Below, piece by piece: positions 24,483 to 31,219 of a stretch of 34,318 nucleotides of DNA. The notes beneath the pieces are model-generated. The model searched no databases. It worked only from the letters and a program-made list of their open reading frames with translations, and was not told the origin of the DNA. Both the position numbers and the translations under genes were made by a program. Source of the DNA: Burkholderiaceae bacterium (lineage in GTDB: Bacteria > Pseudomonadota > Gammaproteobacteria > Burkholderiales > Burkholderiaceae_D); contig JARLJG010000041.1 in assembly GCA_031291325.1 (NCBI GenBank), forward strand, positions 1-34,318, given 5' to 3'. Numbering within the stretch: the first letter of the stretch is position 1; the number at the start of each line of letters is the position of its first letter.

Positions 24483-24536
24483 TAAAATGACGTTTTTTAC
24501 CGCTACGGCTTTGGCAACCCAAGGCCGTTTTTCTTT
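24483..24536 (+). promoter_or_regulatory. gltX leader: -10 element and terminator-like hairpin
   Basis: TAAAAT (24483-24488) is a plausible -10. ACGGCTTTGG (24505-24514) pairs over its full 10 bases (one G-U) with CCAAGGCCGT (24519-24528) around a CAAC loop, followed by TTTTTCTTT. The gltX ATG is only 3 bases beyond 24536 and has no Shine-Dalgarno. As a terminator it could end the ribE transcript. As a leader hairpin it would attenuate gltX, since no promoter fits between it and the ATG. Confidence 0.65.
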
Positions 24537-24539
24537 ACC

Positions 24540-25928
24540 ATGACAGTCCGCACCCGTTTTGCCCCTAGCCCGACCGGCTACCTCCACGTCGGCGGCGCGC
24601 GCACCGCGCTGTTTTCCTGGGCCTATGCCCGCCATTTCGGCGGCACTTTCATTTTGCGCATCGAAGATACCGACCTGGAACGTTCGACGCCGGAAGCGGT
24701 GCAGGCGATCCTCGATGGCATGCAATGGCTCGGCTTGACGCATGACGAAGGCCCGTTCTATCAAATGCAACGGATGGAGCGCTACCGCGAGGTCATCGGG
24801 CAAATGCTGGCGGCGGGCACCGCTTACCATTGCTATTCGTCGAAGGACGAAGTCGAAGCGATGCGCGAGCGGCAGCGCGCTGCCGGCGAAAAGCCGCGTT
24901 ACGACGGCACTTGGCGGCCGAAGGAAGGCAAGACCTTGCCGACGCCGCCGGCAGGCGTGCAGCCGGTGGTGCGCTTTCGCAATCCGCAAGATGGCGAAGT
25001 GACCTGGCATGACGTGGTGAAGGGGCAAATCACGATTGCCAACCGCGAGCTGGACGACTTGGTGATCGCCCGCCCGGACGGCACGCCGACCTATAATTTC
25101 TGCGTTGCGGTCGACGACTGGGACATGCGCATCACTCACGTGATACGCGGCGACGACCACGTCAACAATACCCCGCGTCAGATCAATATTTTGAACGCAT
25201 TGGGCGCGACGCTGCCGCAATACGGCCACCTGCCGATGATCCTCGGTTCCGACGGCGAGAAGCTGTCCAAGCGCCATGGCGCGGTCAGCGTGATGGATTA
25301 CCCGGCGCAAGGCTATCTGCCGGAAGCGATGCTGAACTATCTGGCGCGCCTGGGCTGGGGTCACGGCGACGACGAAGTGTTTTCGATGGAACAGTTTTGC
25401 GCATGGTTCGACCTCGACCACTTGTCGAAATCGGCGGCGCAATTCAATACCGAAAAACTGGCGTGGTTGAATAACCATTACATCAAGCTGGCCGATCTGG
25501 CGCGTCTGGAAGCCTTGGTGCGGCCAGAGCTGGAACGGGAAGGCGCACAATTCGACGGCGCGCCGAACCTGCAGGCGGTGATCGCGCTGCTGCGCGAACG
25601 CGCGCATACGATCAACGAGTTGGCCGAGACCGCGCACATGTTTTATCGTCAACCGCAGCCCGATGCGGCGTTGTTGAGCCAGCATTTGACCGAGGCGGTC
25701 AAGCCGGCGCTGGCGCAGTTTGCCGAGCAATGCCAAAGCGTCGAGTGGAACAAGGCAGCCTTGTCGGCCATGCTGAAAGAAGTGCTGGCTGCGCATAAGC
25801 TGAAAATGCCGTTGCTGGCGATGCCGCTGCGCTTGTTGTTGACCGGGCAATTGCAGACGCCGGGGATCGATGCGGTGCTGGAATTGTTCGGCCGGGATAT
25901 CGTATTGGCGCGCCTGAAAGACATTTGA
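24540..25928 (+). CDS. gltX: glutamyl-tRNA synthetase
   Basis: The 462-residue class I synthetase charges tRNA-Glu. The HIGH-type motif is [15 protein letters not shown] near residues 6-20 and the KMSKS-type motif is KLSKR (241-245). It lacks the zinc-binding Cys cluster of some GltX forms. Its substrate genes, two tRNA-Glu, lie immediately downstream. The ATG is preceded by TTTCTTTACC, with no ribosome-binding site, directly after a terminator-like hairpin, so leader-based control is likely. Confidence 0.97.
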   Translation: MTVRTRFAPSPTGYLHVGGARTALFSWAYARHFGGTFILRIEDTDLERSTPEAVQAILDGMQWLGLTHDEGPFYQMQRMERYREVIGQMLAAGTAYHCYSSKDEVEAMRERQRAAGEKPRYDGTWRPKEGKTLPTPPAGVQPVVRFRNPQDGEVTWHDVVKGQITIANRELDDLVIARPDGTPTYNFCVAVDDWDMRITHVIRGDDHVNNTPRQINILNALGATLPQYGHLPMILGSDGEKLSKRHGAVSVMDYPAQGYLPEAMLNYLARLGWGHGDDEVFSMEQFCAWFDLDHLSKSAAQFNTEKLAWLNNHYIKLADLARLEALVRPELEREGAQFDGAPNLQAVIALLRERAHTINELAETAHMFYRQPQPDAALLSQHLTEAVKPALAQFAEQCQSVEWNKAALSAMLKEVLAAHKLKMPLLAMPLRLLLTGQLQTPGIDAVLELFGRDIVLARLKDI

Positions 25929-25948
25929 AACGATTTTCAAATTGGGGA

Positions 25949-25978
25949 TTTACACAGAGGCAAATTCTTTGCTATAAT
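25949..25978 (+). promoter_or_regulatory. promoter of the tRNA-Ala/tRNA-Glu transcript
   Basis: TTTACA (25949-25954) and TATAAT (25973-25978), with 18 bases between, are a strong sigma-70 match. The predicted start near 25985 is 8 bases before tRNA-Ala. Confidence 0.8.
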
Positions 25979-25992
25979 TTCGCTTCTGCGCA

Positions 25993-26068
<76 letters not shown>

Positions 26069-26150
26069 GCAAATCTGGTAGCAGAAGTTAGCCGTAGTAT
26101 GTGGTATCAGCCGAAGCCGGGCTGAAGGCTGGAAGTAGAGACAGGTTACT

Positions 26151-26226
26151 GTCCCCATCGTCTAGAGGCCTAGGACATCACCCTTTCACGGTGAGTACGG
26201 GGGTTCGAATCCCCCTGGGGACGCCA
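26151..26226 (+). tRNA. tRNA-Glu (anticodon TTC), copy 1
   Basis: This 76-nt tRNA begins GTCCCCATCGTCTAGAGG, with anticodon TTC in the loop CTTTCAC, a strong GGGGG/CCCCC T-stem and an encoded CCA. It is identical to copy 2 (26393-26468). It lies downstream of the tRNA-Ala promoter. Confidence 0.97.
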
Positions 26227-26297
26227 GGATTGATTCGGTTTCAGTGAGTGCTCGATTAGGGCAACGTAATGCACTGAAGCGAGGAGTTCGGCTTCTA

Positions 26298-26331
26298 CAA
26301 TAAGGGTCGCGCTGCGCGGCCCTTATTGTTT
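26298..26331 (+). terminator. strong hairpin between the two tRNA-Glu genes
   Basis: A 14-bp stem (26298-26311/26315-26328, one G-U) with CAATAAGGG/CCCTTATTG arms is followed by a short TTT. It probably terminates or processes the first tRNA transcript. If it terminates, tRNA-Glu copy 2 needs its own promoter. Confidence 0.6.
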
Positions 26332-26392
26332 CAGCGAGATAAGCGCCTGTTGCCCAGTTGAACAGCAGCGAAAAGTAGTAAGAAAAGTTATA

Positions 26393-26468
26393 GTCCCCAT
26401 CGTCTAGAGGCCTAGGACATCACCCTTTCACGGTGAGTACGGGGGTTCGAATCCCCCTGGGGACGCCA
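26393..26468 (+). tRNA. tRNA-Glu (anticodon TTC), copy 2; island attachment site
   Basis: The sequence is identical to copy 1. Its 3' end (GGACGCCA, 26461-26468) is the left boundary of the foreign segment. Antisense to its 3' half are the last codons of the serine-recombinase remnant. The tRNA itself is intact, so integration preserved its function. Confidence 0.96.
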
Positions 26469-27083
26469 ATCAGGTATGAATCTACGAACCGGTGCGTCGG
26501 GTTCGATTTTACCGTTTGAAGCCACCAGATTCGCCATAGTCCGGTAATCCCCCGATACTTTCAGAAAATCCTCCGAAACCCGGATTTCCTTTACCGTCGT
26601 ACCACGATAGGCCCGACTGAACGGCGTCGAGGTCGAGAAACGCTTGTTCATGACATTGGCGACGGCTTCGATCTTTTGAGGCGTCGGAGTTTGCAGCGGG
26701 GTTTGCTGCTTGCTTTGCAGCGTTACCAATTCTGCCGTTATAGCTTCCCTGCGGCTCTTATGCTGATGCACACGGCCCTTTAGGCGATCATCCAGTTCAA
26801 GAACGCCTTTTTCGATAGCCTCAAAAAGCTTGGTTTCGGCTTGTTCGATTTCTTTGAGTTCGGATTCAAGCTTCTTAGCTTTGAGTCTATCCTCGCCGCC
26901 GTGCCGGCTGGTATGCTTGCGCAAAGCGTCGATGACACCCCTGATATATTCAGGCGTGTAAATCTTCTGCCTGAAGGCGTCCAGAACGAGGTTATCAAGG
27001 ATGTCCATACGATAGGCTATCGATTTGCAGGCCGTATTGCCCTTGCTCAATCGGCTTGAGCATTTGTAATAGCGGTAAATGCG
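26412..27083 (-). pseudogene. large serine recombinase, 3' fragment
   Basis: Only the C-terminal third of a site-specific recombinase remains. From the 5' side it shows RYYKCSSRLSKGNTACKSIA (second half of the recombinase zinc ribbon), a helical coiled-coil segment (LKAKKLESELKEIEQAETK), and a tail with KRFSTSTPFSRAY and VKEIRVS. The catalytic resolvase domain and the first zinc-ribbon cysteines are missing. Upstream of 27083 the frame soon meets a stop. The last 18-20 codons (RPQGDSNPRTHRERVMS) are the antisense of tRNA-Glu copy 2. A family member would integrate or excise DNA at att sites, but this copy cannot. Confidence 0.8.
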
Positions 27084-27240
27084 AAAAACAATGAGAGGAG
27101 ATAATGTTCAATGGCCTCTTGTTCGGAACTGTGAAAAGCATGCAAGGCTCCCTCGACAGGTTCAGGAAATTCGAGATGCCGTCCGCTTTGTGCATCGAAA
27201 AGCAGGAACAACTCATCCAAATTTGCCGTAGCTACGTTAC

Positions 27241-27269
27241 GGATAATCCCAAACAGGGATTCGAACCGG
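27241..27269. repeat. 29-bp T-arm-like direct repeat, copy A
   Basis: The repeat is GGATAATCCCAAACAGGG followed by ATTCGAACCGG. The core GGGATTCGAACC is the reverse complement of a tRNA T-arm. Copies B (28827-28855, 26/29 identical) and C (30772-30800, 24/29 identical) lie in the same orientation. Copy A lies between the recombinase remnant and the MDR gene. Confidence 0.7.
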
Positions 27270-27294
27270 TTGCAAAGTGCTTCTTGCGCTGTAT

Positions 27295-28251
27295 TCAGGC
27301 CAAGCTAAAGACAATGCGCTTCCGGCTGTCGTCCGTTTTCCACGCTCTTTCGACTTCGGATAAGGAAATAACTTGGGTGGCGACCGTGAATCTAGCCGGT
27401 ATTGCTGCCGCAAAGACTTCGCCAATAGCCTTAATAAGACGGTCAGGCGAAACGCTGCCAATGCCGCTGCCCATAAGCTCAATGGCAGAGGATCGCAACA
27501 CAGCAGCCGGCAAAGTGATGTCTGTGCCGCTCATAGAGCCGATCTGGACAAAACGGATAGGAACGGCGTCTTTTCCGGCCCTGGCTCCCGCAATCAAAAG
27601 ACGTTCGGCGCTTTTGCCCCATAGATAGTCCAACACAACATCTACGCCTTCCGCAAATTGCTCTTTAAAGCCACTCTCAAGGGCTTCTTCATCTTCAATC
27701 AAGGGGATCGTTACATCGGCACCGATGGCAGCGAGAGAATGCAAGGCATCAACATTGCGTCCTGTGGCGATCACTTTCTTTGCCCCTAAATGTTTGGCAA
27801 TCTGAATGGCCAGTCTTCCTGAAATGCCGGTCGCACCATTAATGAGGACAGTTTCACCAGCTTTAAGTTTCGCGCGTTCAACAAAAGCAGCCCATGAGGA
27901 CATGCCGGGATTGGCAAGTGCGGATGCCATCACATCGTCTAGCTTATCGGGGATGGGTACGCATTGCTTGGCTGACACGACAGATTTTTCAGCCATGCCG
28001 CCAAAAGGCGTTCTCGGCAAAACGAAATAAACCCTTTTTCCATCCTCAAGCCGTCCGACTCCATCGACACCGGCAATAAAAGGATATGTTCCAGCCGAAC
28101 TGTAATGGCTTCCCGACGCTCGCCCCTTGGTCAAATGCGTCAAGGCTGCCGCTGTAACGGAAACGATGTTTTCTCCAGCATTGGCCTTTGGCTCTTCAAA
28201 ATCGCCATAGACTGGGGCTTTACCGGCTGCTTCGACAATGGCTGCTTTCAT
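27295..28251 (-). CDS. zinc-independent MDR (quinone oxidoreductase-like) enzyme
   Basis: The 318-residue medium-chain dehydrogenase/reductase has an N-terminal GroES-like domain (GTYPFIAGVDGVGRL near 54-68) and a Rossmann domain with NGATGISGRLAIQ (138-150), which binds NADPH. The Cys/His set of zinc alcohol dehydrogenases is missing, so it is of quinone-reductase type. The substrate is unknown; electrophiles or quinones are the usual ones. GAAGGA lies upstream of the ATG. It is divergent from a MarR regulator with two operator-like palindromes between, so it is probably derepressed by a reactive compound. Confidence 0.87.
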   Translation of the reverse strand: MKAAIVEAAGKAPVYGDFEEPKANAGENIVSVTAAALTHLTKGRASGSHYSSAGTYPFIAGVDGVGRLEDGKRVYFVLPRTPFGGMAEKSVVSAKQCVPIPDKLDDVMASALANPGMSSWAAFVERAKLKAGETVLINGATGISGRLAIQIAKHLGAKKVIATGRNVDALHSLAAIGADVTIPLIEDEEALESGFKEQFAEGVDVVLDYLWGKSAERLLIAGARAGKDAVPIRFVQIGSMSGTDITLPAAVLRSSAIELMGSGIGSVSPDRLIKAIGEVFAAAIPARFTVATQVISLSEVERAWKTDDSRKRIVFSLA

Positions 28252-28272
28252 GGCTTCATTCCTTCGGAATTA

Positions 28273-28291
28273 TATGTGCAATACGCACATA
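28273..28291. promoter_or_regulatory. operator 1 of the MarR/MDR pair
   Basis: TATGTGC-AATAC-GCACATA is a perfect 7-bp inverted repeat with a 5-base spacer. It overlaps the -10 and start region of the MDR promoter. Confidence 0.6.
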
Positions 28292-28317
28292 ATATGTATT
28301 TCCAATGGACAGGTCAA
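28289..28317 (-). promoter_or_regulatory. promoter of the MDR gene
   Basis: On the minus strand TTGACC (28317-28312) and TATTAT (28294-28289) are separated by 17 bases. The predicted start (about 28282) is inside operator 1 (28273-28291), so a bound repressor would block it. An alternative TATAAT lies at 28274-28269, with only a weak -35. Confidence 0.6.
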
Positions 28318-28334
28318 GAAAATATGTGCATAAT
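28306..28334 (+). promoter_or_regulatory. promoter of the marR-type gene
   Basis: TGGACA (28306-28311) and CATAAT (28329-28334) with 17 bases between are each 5/6 matches. The predicted start at about 28341 coincides with the ATG, suggesting a leaderless mRNA. Confidence 0.5.
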
Positions 28335-28342
28335 GCATATAT
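28322..28342. promoter_or_regulatory. operator 2 of the MarR/MDR pair
   Basis: ATATGTGCA-TAA-TGCATATAT is a near-perfect palindrome (one mismatch per arm) sharing TATGTGC with operator 1. It covers the -10 and start codon of the regulator gene, consistent with autorepression. Confidence 0.6.
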
Positions 28343-28805
28343 GGATAAGGAATTACGTAAACTTCACCAAGCCGTGCTTGACCTGACCGGGCTTATTAAT
28401 CAGCCTCGGCGGGACGATGTTATCCTTAAAGAAGCCAATGTATCCCTTGATCGAGCGCTATTCCCCCTGTTGGTGCGCATAGAACGCCGGGGGCCGATTG
28501 GAATTGTCGAATTGGCCGGAGATGTCGGGCGTGACTACACAACCGTCAGCCGACAGGTATCTAAACTTGAGAAGCTTGGCTTGGTTGAACGAAATACCAG
28601 CCAACAAGATGCCCGTGTAAGCAATGTTGCCGTTACCAAGAGAGGGCTAAAAATCACAGACTCGATTGACGCGGCTCGTGAGCGTTTGATGAACAAAATC
28701 TTTCAGGACTGGAGTTCAAAAGACAAGAAAGACTTGGTTCGCTTATTGAGCATGTTTGTTGCTGATATTACTGGTGCCAAGGCAAGTAGCGGGACTTCCG
28801 AATAA
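28341..28805 (+). CDS. MarR-family transcriptional regulator
   Basis: The ATG at 28341 gives 154 residues. An upstream in-frame ATG (28305) would run through operator 2 and is less likely. It has a winged helix-turn-helix of MarR type: VELAGDVGRDYTTVSRQVSK is the recognition region, followed by LEKLGLVER and the wing QQDARVSNVAVTKRG. N- and C-terminal helices would form the dimer. There is no cysteine, so control is by ligand rather than thiol oxidation. It probably represses itself and the divergent MDR gene through the two TATGTGC palindromes. No Shine-Dalgarno is visible. Confidence 0.88.
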   Translation: MDKELRKLHQAVLDLTGLINQPRRDDVILKEANVSLDRALFPLLVRIERRGPIGIVELAGDVGRDYTTVSRQVSKLEKLGLVERNTSQQDARVSNVAVTKRGLKITDSIDAARERLMNKIFQDWSSKDKKDLVRLLSMFVADITGAKASSGTSE

Positions 28806-28826
28806 CAAATCGGTTTTGCTCATGAA

Positions 28827-28855
28827 GCATAATCCCAATCAGGGATTCTAACCGG
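28827..28855. repeat. 29-bp T-arm-like direct repeat, copy B
   Basis: It differs from copy A at three of 29 positions. It lies 21 bases after the marR stop and before the SDR/XRE module, so copies A and B bracket the MDR/MarR module. Confidence 0.7.
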
Positions 28856-28947
28856 GAGTCAGCGGCAAAATTTCGTGAAGATTCAAGACATGATTTCTAA
28901 AATCTCTTCTAATTACATCTATTAGGGGACGGTTACAAGTTCAAAAC

Positions 28948-29835
28948 CTACGCGTAGTTCATTCGATCAAGATCGGCGATCAGCCCCGGCCCGGTCGGAT
29001 TCCAGCCCAGTTTCTTGCGCGTGATGGCGCTTGAAGCCGGCATATCGAATCCAGCGAACATGGCAAGCCAGCCGAAATGCGCCTGAACTTCTTCTGCAGA
29101 AATGGATTTTACCGGCACCTTCAAACCGCGACCGATGGTTTCGGCAATCTCCCGCATCGTGACGCCTTCCTCAGCCACCGCATGATAGCGCGCGCCTTTT
29201 TCATGTTTTTCAAGCGCCAGCCGATAGAGCCGTGCTACATCGGAAGCATGCGCCGCAGGCCAGCGATTTCGTCCATCACCAATATAAGCGGACACGCCTT
29301 TCTCGCGCGCAATCGGGATGGCAAAAGAAATCAGCCCTTGCTTGGCGGTATCATGCACCTGCGGCAAACGCACCACCGATACATTGACGCCGCACGCCAA
29401 TATCGCATTGGCCGCTAGTTCCGAAGCAATGCGCGGATTGGGATGGTCGGTATTGAAACCATCTTCCGTCGCGGGTTTGCCATGTTCCATAAGACCTATG
29501 CCAGTGCCAGAAGTGATGAGGATCGGGCGATCGGAACCAACAAACACGGAGCCCATTGCTTCGATGGCGCGTTTATCGTTTTCGCAATTTTCGATGAATT
29601 TGGAAAAATCGTGATTGAAGCCAAGATGAATTACACCATCCGCAGCCGCCGCACCGGAACGCAGACTTTCCAAATCCTCGATATTGCCGCGATGCGTCTC
29701 TGCACCGGCGGCGGCAAGTGATTTGGCCGCTTCGTCCGAACGAGCCAAGCCAAGAACTTTATGACCGGCAGAAATGAGTTCCTTGACGACGGCTGCACCT
29801 ATAAATCCGGTAGCACCGGTGACGAAAACACGCAT
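28948..29835 (-). CDS. NAD(P)-dependent epimerase/dehydratase-like SDR
   Basis: The start at 29835 has GGAGG at 8 bases; a longer frame to 29871 lacks this. The 295-residue protein is an atypical extended SDR with the cofactor motif VFVTGATGFIGAAVV (residues 3-17), an AHASDVARLYRLALE segment and no clear YxxxK pair. ILITSGTGIGLMEHG occupies the active-site region instead. The reaction is unknown; related proteins are annotated as NAD-dependent epimerases or NmrA-like sensors. It is divergent from an XRE regulator that probably controls it. Confidence 0.85.
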   Translation of the reverse strand: MRVFVTGATGFIGAAVVKELISAGHKVLGLARSDEAAKSLAAAGAETHRGNIEDLESLRSGAAAADGVIHLGFNHDFSKFIENCENDKRAIEAMGSVFVGSDRPILITSGTGIGLMEHGKPATEDGFNTDHPNPRIASELAANAILACGVNVSVVRLPQVHDTAKQGLISFAIPIAREKGVSAYIGDGRNRWPAAHASDVARLYRLALEKHEKGARYHAVAEEGVTMREIAETIGRGLKVPVKSISAEEVQAHFGWLAMFAGFDMPASSAITRKKLGWNPTGPGLIADLDRMNYA

Positions 29836-29893
29836 GAGAAAACCTCCGACTGATATTGAACGCGAAAGCATTATCGTCTTATAGTATATTAGG

Positions 29894-29922
29894 TTAAAGT
29901 AGTGACTTTATACGGGTATAAT
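29894..29922 (+). promoter_or_regulatory. XRE promoter with overlapping palindromic operator
   Basis: A consensus TATAAT is at 29917-29922 with a weak -35 TTAAAG (29894-29899) at 17 bases. TAAAGT-AGTG-ACTTTA (29895-29910) is a perfect 6-bp palindrome covering the -35 and spacer, a likely repressor site. The predicted start near 29929 leaves only about 9 bases before the ATG. Confidence 0.55.
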
Positions 29923-29937
29923 AAGTAACAGGATAGC

Positions 29938-30777
29938 ATGCTGAAAACGAAAGAAAATCAGCTTGGCCTTTATCTGAAGGATCGACGTTCAAAGCTTGAT
30001 CCGCAAGCGCTTGGCTTTCCAATGACACGCAGACGCACGCCGGGATTGCGCAGAGAGGAAGTCGCCGGGCGAGCCAATGTCAGCGCGACATGGTACACAT
30101 GGCTGGAACAAGGACGCGGTGGCGCGCCTTCTGCCGATGTGCTTGATCGCATCTCCCGCGCCTTGATGCTCACAGAGGTCGAGCGTGAACATCTTTTTCT
30201 GCTTGCCCTGGGACGACCGCCCGAAGCTCGCTATAAAGCGGTCGAAGGAATTACGCCGCGGTTGCAACGTCTTTTGGATGTATTGGAAATTAGCCCGGCG
30301 TTCATAAGAACGGCGACATGGGATATTGTTGCGTGGAACCGAGCGGCTTCCGTTGTGCTGTCCGATTATAGCAAACTTGTACCTTCACAACGAAATATCC
30401 TGAAACTCATGTTTGCCAATTCCCATGTCCGGTCTGCACAGACTGACTGGGAAAGCGTGGCACGATTTGTTGTTGCGACGTTTCGCTCTGAAACGGCACG
30501 CGCGGGGGCAACCGAAAACGTCAAGGCGTTGGTCGAGGAACTTTGCGCATCGAGTCCCGAATTTAAGGCGCTGTGGCAGGATAACGATGTGCGCGGGCAC
30601 GGCGAAGGCACAAAGCAGCTGCGTCATCCGGTCGCCGGACTTATTACGATGGAATACTCTGCTTTTGCCGTTGACGGTCGTCCCGATCTTGCCTTTGTGG
30701 TTTACAATCCGGCAACAGCAAAAGACGCTGATAAAGTTCGGAAGTTGCTTAAATCCTCATCAGTGAAATCTGGATAA
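29938..30777 (+). CDS. XRE-family regulator with MmyB-like ligand-binding domain
   Basis: The 279-residue protein has an N-terminal helix-turn-helix (about residues 34-95; GLRREEVAGRANVSATWYTW and LDRISRALMLTEVEREH) and a C-terminal MmyB-type domain (about 110-275; IRTATWDIVAWNRAASVVL, later LRHPVAGLITMEYSAF). In related regulators this C-terminal domain resembles a PAS-like fatty-acid/ligand pocket and the neighbouring divergent SDR gene is the target. CAGGA lies 4 bases before the ATG in a very short leader. Its stop codon lies inside repeat copy C. Confidence 0.88.
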   Translation: MLKTKENQLGLYLKDRRSKLDPQALGFPMTRRRTPGLRREEVAGRANVSATWYTWLEQGRGGAPSADVLDRISRALMLTEVEREHLFLLALGRPPEARYKAVEGITPRLQRLLDVLEISPAFIRTATWDIVAWNRAASVVLSDYSKLVPSQRNILKLMFANSHVRSAQTDWESVARFVVATFRSETARAGATENVKALVEELCASSPEFKALWQDNDVRGHGEGTKQLRHPVAGLITMEYSAFAVDGRPDLAFVVYNPATAKDADKVRKLLKSSSVKSG

Positions 30778-30800
30778 TGCAAAACAGGGGCTCGAATCGG
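30772..30800. repeat. 29-bp T-arm-like direct repeat, copy C
   Basis: It is identical to copy A at 24 of 29 positions, in the same orientation. It starts at the last codons of the XRE gene, so copies B and C bracket the SDR/XRE module. Confidence 0.6.
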
Positions 30801-30906
30801 CGTTTTGCCTCATGGAGCCATTTCTTCAGGCTGCTTAGTGCCTGATTTTGGACGGGTCGGGCTGATAGGTAATGTCAGTTCCCAGTTCGTGGATTCATCC
30901 TGCCCA

Positions 30907-30927
30907 GGACGCCAGGATTGCAAAAAT
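30907..30927. repeat. tRNA-Glu 3'-end repeat 1 (candidate attR)
   Basis: GGACGCCAGGATTG matches the 3' end and flank of tRNA-Glu copy 1 (26219-26232) over 14 bases. The full 21 bases match repeat 2 (31075-31095) at 19 positions. A terminator follows at once, as expected downstream of a tRNA operon. Confidence 0.55.
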
Positions 30928-30949
30928 GCCCGCGCATGCGGGCTTTTTT
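30928..30949 (+). terminator. intrinsic terminator, probably of the original tRNA operon
   Basis: GCCCGC (30928-30933), GCAT loop, GCGGGC (30938-30943), then TTTTTT. An A-run on the other side makes it potentially bidirectional. It follows a tRNA-Glu-like 3' end, so before the insertion it probably terminated the tRNA transcript. Confidence 0.75.
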
Positions 30950-31060
30950 GCGATCGTGGCGGCACCAAGTGAGCCGCCTGCGCGGCTCACGCGGGGGATT
31001 TGAAGCGAATTGCTTGCAAGCGGATGGCCGCCCCGCGATTCCGCAGCCCACGGCATGTAG

Positions 31061-31095
31061 GCGAATACCCCAGGGGACGCCACGATTGCAAAGAT
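31061..31095. repeat. tRNA-Glu 3'-end repeat 2
   Basis: CGAAT-A-CCCC-A-GGGGACGCCA (31062-31082) matches the T-arm/acceptor end of tRNA-Glu (26448-26468) except at two positions. It then continues like repeat 1 (CGATTGCAAAGAT). It could be a second attachment-site scar or the relic of a third tRNA-Glu. Confidence 0.55.
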
Positions 31096-31168
31096 TTTGC
31101 AAGTGCCCGCCAGCAGGCCGTCGCTCTAAATGATACGCATTTAACAGTCAAGTAATAAATGCCGTTGC

Positions 31169-31198
31169 TTGACAGTTGGCAATCCGCGATAATGCTAT
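31169..31198 (+). promoter_or_regulatory. possible promoter of the diguanylate cyclase gene
   Basis: A perfect TTGACA (31169-31174) is followed by TGCTAT at an 18-base spacing or TAATGC at 15. Neither -10 is good, so the assignment is weak. Confidence 0.3.
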
Positions 31199-31219
31199 CT
31201 TGCCTCTTATTGCTTGGCT

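Larger units (their letters stand above)
30778..31219. other. right end of the island and junction with the chromosome
   Basis: No gene is seen in about 440 bases. From left to right it holds the end of repeat C, tRNA-Glu-3'-like repeat 1 (30907-30927), a terminator (30928-30949), a 9-bp perfect hairpin GTGAGCCGC/GCGGCTCAC (30969-30990, CTGC loop), tRNA-Glu-3'-like repeat 2 (31061-31095), a small TTGCAAA/TTTGCAA palindrome, and a TTGACA (31169-31174) that may belong to the promoter of the next gene. Confidence 0.6.

Noticed and set aside
23784-25940. 718-codon open frame on the minus strand opposite ribE and gltX
   Set aside because: It is the antisense shadow of two clear genes; His/Gln/Arg-rich composition and no recognisable domain or ribosome-binding site.
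27104-27628. 174-codon plus-strand frame over the repeat A region and the MDR gene
   Set aside because: Mostly antisense to the MDR gene; its first part has no domain, though it includes the T-arm-like repeat.
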